From Flavobacteriia bacterium (GTDB lineage Bacteria > Bacteroidota > Bacteroidia > Flavobacteriales > Schleiferiaceae): DNA of 5,362 nucleotides. The notes below the pieces were generated by a model. The model was not told where the DNA came from. It did no database searches and saw nothing but the letters and a program-made list of their open reading frames with translations. Every line of letters begins with the position of its first letter. Position 1 is the first letter of the stretch. The stretch covers positions 1 through 5,362 of the forward strand of contig CATILC010000242.1 of NCBI GenBank assembly GCA_949516455.1. Reading direction: 5' to 3'. Made by a program: the position numbers and the translations under genes. Shown here piece after piece: positions 1 to 4,131 of the stretch.

Positions 1-16
1 ATTCCCGTCCCGAGCA
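1..16 (+). tRNA. probable 3' end of a tRNA, cut by the window edge
   Basis: The first bases fit the end of a tRNA. ATT would be the last three T-loop positions (A58-T59-T60), CCCGT the 3' half of the T stem (61-65), CCCGAGC the 3' acceptor strand (66-72), and A16 the discriminator base. The next bases are CAA, so a full CCA would not be encoded, which is common in Bacteroidota. The anticodon, D arm and 5' acceptor strand lie outside the window, so the amino-acid identity cannot be given and the call rests on 16 bases only. Confidence 0.55.
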
Positions 17-39
17 CAAAGCAGATTAAGCAATAAACG

Positions 40-60
40 ACTCGAATCTGTAAAGCGAGT
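40..60 (-). terminator. weak candidate terminator of the 53-codon minus-strand ORF
   Basis: Read on the minus strand, ACTCG (60-56) pairs with CGAGT (44-40) across an 11-nt loop and is followed by a T-rich stretch (CGTTTATTG). It overlaps the TAA stop of the small minus-strand ORF at 60-62. The stem is only 5 bp and the T tract is interrupted, so this could easily be chance. An overlapping alternative pairing (CAGATT 22-27 with AATCTG 45-50) is also weak. Confidence 0.2.
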
Positions 61-221
61 TATCCGCGGTCTTCCAGTGGGGGAACGAAATTCTTGGTAC
101 GCAGCCTGCGAAAATAGGCCCGCGCCCTTCTGAATAGGCGATATGCGACAATGATCCCTACAACTGAGCAAGCCACCTCGAGCATCCCGTAGTGATATTC
201 GTAAAGGAGCATATAATGCAT
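60..221 (-). CDS. small single-pass membrane protein, hypothetical, 53 aa
   Basis: I do not recognise a family. Read from ATG at 221 to TAA at 60-62, this encodes 53 residues starting MHYMLLYEYHYGMLEVAC. A hydrophobic helix spans about residues 13-27 (MLEVACSVVGIIVAY) and is followed by an arginine-rich tail (R28, R31, R32, R34, R38, R39, R41, K43). By the positive-inside rule this predicts N-outside, C-cytoplasmic topology. An in-frame TAA lies four codons upstream of the ATG, so the start is well bounded (M4 at 212 is an alternative), and the leader is A-rich (AGCGAAAG). It is transcribed away from the motor operon. A sensible helix plus a basic tail argues for a real gene, but 53 codons is short enough for chance. 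Confidence 0.45.
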   Translation of the reverse strand: MHYMLLYEYHYGMLEVACSVVGIIVAYRLFRRARAYFRRLRTKNFVPPLEDRG

Positions 222-340
222 CTTTCGCTTTTACTGCCACGTAAAAGTATAAGAGAAATTACGGATTAATATGTAAGAATAAGACTATGAAAAAAATAAA
301 CTCGTTACATGGAACACGTTATGAGCCTATTTCAAACGTG

Positions 341-349
341 TAAAATTTG
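341..349 (+). promoter_or_regulatory. possible Bacteroidota -7 element of the operon
   Basis: TAAAATTTG resembles the Bacteroidota -7 consensus TAnnTTTG, but with three rather than two bases between TA and the TTTG-like end (read as TA-AAA-TTTG with a shared T). It is the only TTTG-containing stretch on the plus strand between 222 and 433. No clear TTG or TTTG -33 box sits 17-23 bases upstream, so the site is weak or needs an activator. If used, it would start transcription near 356 and leave a leader of about 78 nt before the ATG at 434. Confidence 0.28.
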
Positions 350-369
350 TTCTTGCAGTGGAACAAATT
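344..369. repeat. perfect 9-bp inverted repeat, operator-like
   Basis: AATTTGTTC (344-352) and GAACAAATT (361-369) are exact reverse complements separated by 8 bases (TTGCAGTG). The pairing stops at both outer ends. The left arm overlaps the candidate -7 element at 341-349, which would suit a dimeric repressor blocking the promoter. If transcribed, it would form an AT-rich hairpin that gains a G-T wobble pair at the loop. No T tract follows on the plus strand, so it is not a plus-strand terminator. Its role is inferred; the symmetry is seen directly. Confidence 0.5.
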
Positions 370-393
370 GAAAGATTAAGCACTGCACATCAA

Positions 394-430
394 GGCTTTT
401 CTCTATTTTCGTCGAACCTGAAGAGAAACC
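394..430 (+). promoter_or_regulatory. leader hairpin just before the first operon start
   Basis: TTTCTCT (398-404) pairs perfectly with AGAGAAA (422-428), and GG (394-395) can pair with CC (429-430) past a 2-base bulge. The loop contains a small inner pairing, TTC/GAA around GTC. The 3' arm is the purine-rich leader directly ahead of the ATG at 434, so folding would hide the ribosome entry region. The stem is short and AT-rich; a role in translation control is a guess. Confidence 0.25.
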
Positions 431-433
431 GAT

Positions 434-1009
434 ATGAAAAATATTTGTTCTAAAAAGTTCGGTCATCTATTGAACTGTGCTTTTGGGAAAAGGTGCGCTG
501 GATCTTTTGTTCTCATTTTCACTTTGATGTTCAACGTCTTGCCCCTTGTCGGGAACGCTCAAGAGGAGGACCGCTCTGCGGAGATCGATCAAAAACTTGA
601 GCTGTTGTATGGTAGGGTGGTAAAAAATCAAAAATCCTTGGATGGCTTGGCAAACGGCATTCGTTCAACCAATAACAAGGCATCCGAAAATGCCTTTGCC
701 ATCGGCACACAATCCGATCTGATGGCGGAAACACGCCAGATGATGGATGGATATCAGGAAGTGCTGAATACAATTCAGGCGGACCTCGCTTCCAACAAAG
801 AAATGCTTTCAGGTCTGATGCAGGAGCAAGAAGACCTGCGTCAAGAAATTCAATCCAGTCTCGGTCAGATAAAAACAGCCTATGCAGTGGCCATCGGCTC
901 TGCTGTGATCACCCTGATATTGGCGCTTGTTCTGGCTCGTTCCGTGGTCAGTAAGAACAAGCTCAATTGGTATTCTTTGGTACAGGATGCCATGAAAACG
1001 CAACAATAA
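434..1009 (+). CDS. secreted coiled-coil protein with C-terminal membrane anchor, 191 aa
   Basis: I do not recognise a named family. Residues 1-42 look like a long signal peptide: a basic n-region (K7, K8, K19, R20), a hydrophobic core at about 24-39, and probable cleavage after A42 (VGNA before QEED), the usual Bacteroidota form. Residues 46-147 are polar, rich in Q, E, N, S, L and M with heptad-like spacing and no proline, suggesting a long helix or coiled coil. A single hydrophobic helix follows at about 149-168, then R169, K174 and K176, giving a short cytoplasmic tail of about 23 residues. So it is probably a periplasmic rod held in the inner membrane. It is the first gene of the operon, 23 bp before the GldL-like gene, roughly where gldK (a lipoprotein gene) would stand in a canonical locus, but it has no lipobox. 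ATG 434 is the first start after an in-frame TGA at 419-421. If the signal is not cleaved, the protein would be a two-helix protein with both ends inside. Confidence 0.85.
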   Translation: MKNICSKKFGHLLNCAFGKRCAGSFVLIFTLMFNVLPLVGNAQEEDRSAEIDQKLELLYGRVVKNQKSLDGLANGIRSTNNKASENAFAIGTQSDLMAETRQMMDGYQEVLNTIQADLASNKEMLSGLMQEQEDLRQEIQSSLGQIKTAYAVAIGSAVITLILALVLARSVVSKNKLNWYSLVQDAMKTQQ

Positions 1010-1032
1010 TTCACCTTTTCAACTAAAAGCTC

Positions 1033-1500
1033 ATGAGTAACGAAGCCAAAAAAAGACTCGATCCCAATACGCTGCTCTATGGTATTGGTGCCTCCATCGT
1101 TTTGGTTGGTGCGATGTTCAAATTCGTTGGATGGCCCTATGCGAATGAACTCTTCATCGTTGGTCTTTCCATCGAAGCGGGTATCTTCTTTATTTCTGCT
1201 TTCGAATTCAAGAAAGAAGAAAAGGAATACAAATGGGAAGAAGTGTTTCCGCAACTGGATCAACCTGGCCAAGGGAGCGATGGAACCCACAGCATGGAAG
1301 TTTTGGAGGACGCCATCAAATCTTTTGGAAGCCGCATTGAATCCATGGAAAAGGATCTGGATAAGTTTCGGGGAAGCCTGGGTTCAAGTGGTTCGAATTT
1401 CGATCAGTTGGGCGGATTGGTCAAGAAGCAGAGTGATCTGATCGAAGACCTGAACCGCAAGCTGGAGGTGCTCAATGACCGTTTCCAAAAGCTGAGCTGA
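1033..1500 (+). CDS. GldL-like proton-motor stator subunit, 155 aa
   Basis: Related to GldL, which forms a pentamer of two-helix subunits around the GldM helices and uses the proton gradient to drive type 9 secretion and gliding. TM1 spans about residues 14-32 (YGIGASIVLVGAMFKF) and TM2 about 40-57 (LFIVGLSIEAGIFFISAF). Key GldL positions can be matched: Y16 and G17, K30, the TM2 glutamate E48 in the (T/I)EAxIF motif, and E58 ten residues later, followed by the conserved cytoplasmic YKWEEVFPQLD (66-76). The histidine normally three residues after the lysine is G33 here. Residues 88-153 are a predicted cytoplasmic coiled coil; the tail is shorter than in canonical GldL, which is usually somewhat over 200 residues. 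An in-frame TAA seven bases upstream fixes ATG 1033 as the start; the leader is A-rich with no Shine-Dalgarno. It lies 23 bp after the coiled-coil gene and 22 bp before the first GldM-like gene. It is probably a diverged paralog rather than the housekeeping gldL. Confidence 0.9.
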   Translation: MSNEAKKRLDPNTLLYGIGASIVLVGAMFKFVGWPYANELFIVGLSIEAGIFFISAFEFKKEEKEYKWEEVFPQLDQPGQGSDGTHSMEVLEDAIKSFGSRIESMEKDLDKFRGSLGSSGSNFDQLGGLVKKQSDLIEDLNRKLEVLNDRFQKLS

Positions 1501-1503
1501 ACC

Positions 1504-1508
1504 GGAGG
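1504..1508 (+). promoter_or_regulatory. Shine-Dalgarno-like GGAGG for the first GldM-like gene
   Basis: GGAGG ends 14 bases before the ATG at 1523. It is the only strong Shine-Dalgarno match between genes of this operon, which otherwise uses A-rich leaders or overlaps. The spacing is longer than ideal, so its contribution is uncertain. Confidence 0.35.
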
Positions 1509-1522
1509 CGAATCCACAGGGC

Positions 1523-2806
1523 ATGCGCTATCTAACCAAATTCCAATATCTCAGCTACCGCAAGGTTTCCTTGCTGTATCTCGTTTTTATTCTGTTTTAT
1601 TTTTTTACGGCTTCAAAGGACGAGGTACATCATTTCAAGCAATTGAATCAGGTGGTCTTTGAGCGATTGGCGGACAAAGAAGAAGAACAAAAATGGCAGG
1701 ACTCCACGGCTGCTTTTCTTCAGTTGGAAAATGCGGCTTCAGTGGTGAGCTATTCCGATCCAAATTTTGAGGAGAGCGAATGGGGCAATGAGATCACCGG
1801 TTCAATCAATGAGCTTTGGGAATCCCGTGCCGATGCCGCACAGGACGATCGGTCTTTGCTCAAGGCAACTGAAAGAGCATTCGAGAGCACCATGCTCCCG
1901 GTCGAAACACCAAACGTGGTTTCGTCCACCTTCCTTGCCTTGGAATCACTTCGCAAAAAAAGAGGAGTAAAAGCAGAAAAAGTTTCTGCTGAGGAGGAAG
2001 GTCCAACGGTTGAAGAGCTGTTTGGTCCTGTGAAATTGCAGATCAAGTCCGTCTTTTTAGAGGGAGAGCACATGTTGATCTCATGGCCGGAGAGCGCCGC
2101 AGGCGAACTGAGTGTGTACAGGAACGATCAACTCTTGGAAACGATCGCTCCCGGAGGATCTATGGACCGTGTCTTGACCACGTCGGGAAGGTCGCGTTAC
2201 GTGTTCACGGACGGAAAGGATTCCCTGACGCGAAATGTGGAAGTGCTGTTCACCAGTGCTTACGAATTTGCCTTCGGAAGGCGTTATTACCATCTGATAT
2301 CTGGAAAGTCATACGTGCTCTCCCTGCACAATCAGACCTTCAGCCAAGGCAATACCAACATCCGATCCTCCAATGACCAGGTAAAGGTGCAGTGGATCGA
2401 CGACAAGCGCATTCGCGTGGCTGCTGTGAAAGATCATTTCGCAGGAACAGCAAGCATACGTCTCCGCTCAGGAGGACGCACCGACAGTCTTCGTTTGCGC
2501 TTTTCCCCAGAGGAATCCTACGTTTTGGGAATGACTTCTCTGGACGGAAGCCCAACCGACGATATCAATCAGTGTGAACGGATCACATTGTCCAATGGCA
2601 CCAAAACTCTGGTCGTACTTGAGGGAGATCTGGTCGTCTTTCACGAAAATGGCTCGAGCAAGCTGAGCGTAGACCGTGGACGTGTACAAGGTGGAGCCAA
2701 TGGCTTGAACAAGGCAGTGGGCATCATGCTGGAAAACAGCTTGGTCTTGGATGGATCTAACGATCGGATGAACTTGGAGCAGCCGGTCATTCAGTGGATG
2801 AACTGA
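1523..2806 (+). CDS. GldM-like motor shaft protein 1, 427 aa
   Basis: A GldM-like protein with one N-terminal membrane helix and a long periplasmic part. The helix (about residues 15-30) reads LLYLVFILFYFFTASKDEV and matches the GldM signature LMYLVFIAML...SKEV closely. Residues 32-145 are helical and charged, like GldM domain D1. A Lys/Glu-rich linker follows (about 145-165), then about 170-427 alternates short beta segments, as in the Ig-like D2-D4 domains; around 258-330 (SGKSYVLSLHNQ...SLRLRFSPEES) resembles D3. A clear D4 is not visible at the C-terminus. At 427 residues it is shorter than canonical GldM (about 510-520). At the place of the functionally important GldM Arg9, eight residues before the helix Tyr (Y19), there is S11; basic residues R13 and K14 lie nearer the helix. 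The only cysteine is C351. Start ATG 1523 follows an in-frame TGA at 1493-1495. Its stop overlaps the next gene's ATG by one base (TGATG), suggesting coupled translation. Confidence 0.82.
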   Translation: MRYLTKFQYLSYRKVSLLYLVFILFYFFTASKDEVHHFKQLNQVVFERLADKEEEQKWQDSTAAFLQLENAASVVSYSDPNFEESEWGNEITGSINELWESRADAAQDDRSLLKATERAFESTMLPVETPNVVSSTFLALESLRKKRGVKAEKVSAEEEGPTVEELFGPVKLQIKSVFLEGEHMLISWPESAAGELSVYRNDQLLETIAPGGSMDRVLTTSGRSRYVFTDGKDSLTRNVEVLFTSAYEFAFGRRYYHLISGKSYVLSLHNQTFSQGNTNIRSSNDQVKVQWIDDKRIRVAAVKDHFAGTASIRLRSGGRTDSLRLRFSPEESYVLGMTSLDGSPTDDINQCERITLSNGTKTLVVLEGDLVVFHENGSSKLSVDRGRVQGGANGLNKAVGIMLENSLVLDGSNDRMNLEQPVIQWMN

Positions 2807-4131
2807 TGGAAACGAAGGGGAATAACAAATATGCATTCACCAACGCGAAGTATTCGCGTTTCCGACTAATGAACCTGCTGTACCTGCTGTTCTTGGTTTT
2901 GGCGGTCATTCAAATATCCAATGCCTGGCTTCCCATGGCCGAATGGGTGAATGATGAATTACGCGCTGAACAGGAAGTTATTGGTGTCGACAATAGTGCC
3001 TTGTTGACCGTCCTGAATTCAGATGAATTCCAGGCCATCCGCACACGGCTCATAGAACTGCGTGAAATGGACGCCACATCGGAAGGTGTGGTGGACAAAG
3101 TCTTGGTGCATAGCCACTTTGGCGATGAGTTCCATGTGCAGTTGTACAATCTTTTTGCTACTCTTCCGGCTGCGGAGCAAGAGAAATTGAAGAATGGAAT
3201 GTTCGCCGAGGATTTCGACAATGGTTTCGAAAAACTGACCACCAGCCAGTGGAGTCGTTGGAAATTCCACCACCTGACTCCGGCATTGGCGGAAATGGTC
3301 TTTGAACAAATGACGCTGATCGTTCTCTCCAGAGCCGAAGGTCTGGGTGAGGCATCCGCAGCGGAAGCCGAAGCCTCTGTAGATCGCTGGGACATTCGCG
3401 ATGCCCGAGGATTCAGATACGTAGGGGACTCTATTCCATTGGTAGCCATGGATCTGAAAATACAATGGTCCAAAGGCGGTAAGCAATTGAAGGATATTGG
3501 AGGGAGACATTACACACTGACCGGCTCTGATGTGGGGACCTGGCGGTATGTGATCTTAGGTGAAAATGAAGGGGAGGTCTCTGATGGAACTCTATACGTG
3601 TATTCCAAGCCGCAACAGGCAGAGGCTACCTTGGTCGAGAATACTGCTTTCTGGTCACCTGGCGACACCATTCATCTTTTCAATTCTCAATGGTCGTCCT
3701 TGTCGATCGATCCATCGGTGGGGCAGGTCATCTCATCGGCCAATGGCTTGTTCAAGATCCGCTTCGACAAACCGGGAAAGCATACATACAGCATACAGAC
3801 CGCAGCAGGTGACCGAATCATTCGTGAAGCCCATGTGAACGATTTTCCCCTGCCCGAGTTGCGCACATCTGTACGATGGGCGGATCTGAGCTGGAAGGGA
3901 ACGGAATGCATCGACGTGCTCTCAGAGTTGAGTGAAGGAGCCTATCAGATCACTGGGGCGACTGGTGTGATCGTCACCCCCAAGGGTTATAAAAAGTTTA
4001 CAAGTTCGGGAGACTGCATCTCCCTTGCGGAGGTAGAGGAAAAGCCTCTGGCCATTCTCTTCCAATCCATCCAATTGACCTACAGAGGAGCATCAATTGA
4101 AATGGAGCAACATACAATAAACGTGTTATGA
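2806..4131 (+). CDS. GldM-like motor shaft protein 2, 441 aa
   Basis: A second, divergent GldM-like protein. The membrane helix (about residues 21-37, LMNLLYLLFLVLAVIQ) follows R18 and R20; R18 lies eight residues before Y26, the same offset as Arg9 to Tyr17 in GldM. Residues 41-190 are mainly helical (D1-like). Residues 199-268 (GDSIPLVAMDLKIQW...GRHYTL...VGTWRY) resemble GldM D2, 275-352 ending in HVNDFPLPEL resembles D3 and its closing RIPDP-type motif, and 353-441 (GYKKFTSSGDCIS, then FQSIQLTYRGASIEM) is a reduced D4. C368 and C404, both in D4, could form a disulfide. I chose ATG 2806, which overlaps the previous stop as TGATG, over the in-frame GTG at 2794 that would add four residues. 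The stop TGA overlaps the next start as ATGA. It probably pairs with the GldL-like protein, either as a homodimer or with GldM-like protein 1. Confidence 0.85.
   Translation: METKGNNKYAFTNAKYSRFRLMNLLYLLFLVLAVIQISNAWLPMAEWVNDELRAEQEVIGVDNSALLTVLNSDEFQAIRTRLIELREMDATSEGVVDKVLVHSHFGDEFHVQLYNLFATLPAAEQEKLKNGMFAEDFDNGFEKLTTSQWSRWKFHHLTPALAEMVFEQMTLIVLSRAEGLGEASAAEAEASVDRWDIRDARGFRYVGDSIPLVAMDLKIQWSKGGKQLKDIGGRHYTLTGSDVGTWRYVILGENEGEVSDGTLYVYSKPQQAEATLVENTAFWSPGDTIHLFNSQWSSLSIDPSVGQVISSANGLFKIRFDKPGKHTYSIQTAAGDRIIREAHVNDFPLPELRTSVRWADLSWKGTECIDVLSELSEGAYQITGATGVIVTPKGYKKFTSSGDCISLAEVEEKPLAILFQSIQLTYRGASIEMEQHTINVL

Larger units (their letters stand above)
222..433. promoter_or_regulatory. divergent AT-rich intergenic control region
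   Basis: These 212 bases separate the minus-strand small ORF from the plus-strand operon and carry no coding frame that I can support. They are much richer in A and T than the genes on either side, as expected of a promoter region. They contain the promoter-like element at 341-349, the perfect dyad at 344-369, a weaker 7-bp inverted repeat (314-320 with 335-341), and the leader hairpin at 394-430, each described separately. I saw no convincing Bacteroidota-type -7 element (TAnnTTTG) for the minus-strand gene. Confidence 0.6.

Noticed and set aside
314..341. 7-bp inverted repeat ACACGTT / AACGTGT with a 14-base spacer
   Set aside because: Arms are short and the spacer long; in a 212-base AT-rich region such a match is not surprising. 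Kept only as a note.
344..369. The 9-bp dyad as a rho-independent terminator
   Set aside because: The stem is AT-rich, no T tract follows on the plus strand, and the minus-strand T run is short and broken. Its overlap with a promoter-like element fits an operator better.
880..1290. 136-codon minus-strand frame opposite the GldL-like gene
   Set aside because: It overlaps the end of the coiled-coil gene and most of the recognisable GldL-like gene, and its translation shows no family features. It is a shadow frame.
2794..2805. GTG at 2794 as start of GldM-like gene 2
   Set aside because: ATG 2806 gives the typical TGATG coupling overlap and a normal short N-terminus before R18. The GTG would add only four residues inside the upstream gene.
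2910..3510. Minus-strand frames of 187 and 163 codons inside GldM-like gene 2
   Set aside because: They lie entirely opposite a gene with clear GldM features. Their compositions (Ser/Arg-rich and mixed) are those expected of antisense shadows.
1033..4131. Assignment as MotAB, ExbBD/TolQR or Zorya ZorAB
   Set aside because: The two-helix GldL-type subunit with (T/I)EAxIF and the YxWxxVFPxLD tail, together with the LLYLVFI helix and large periplasmic beta domains, fits GldLM. No MotA/ExbB three- or four-helix subunit, TolR/ExbD-type small partner or OmpA-type peptidoglycan domain is visible.
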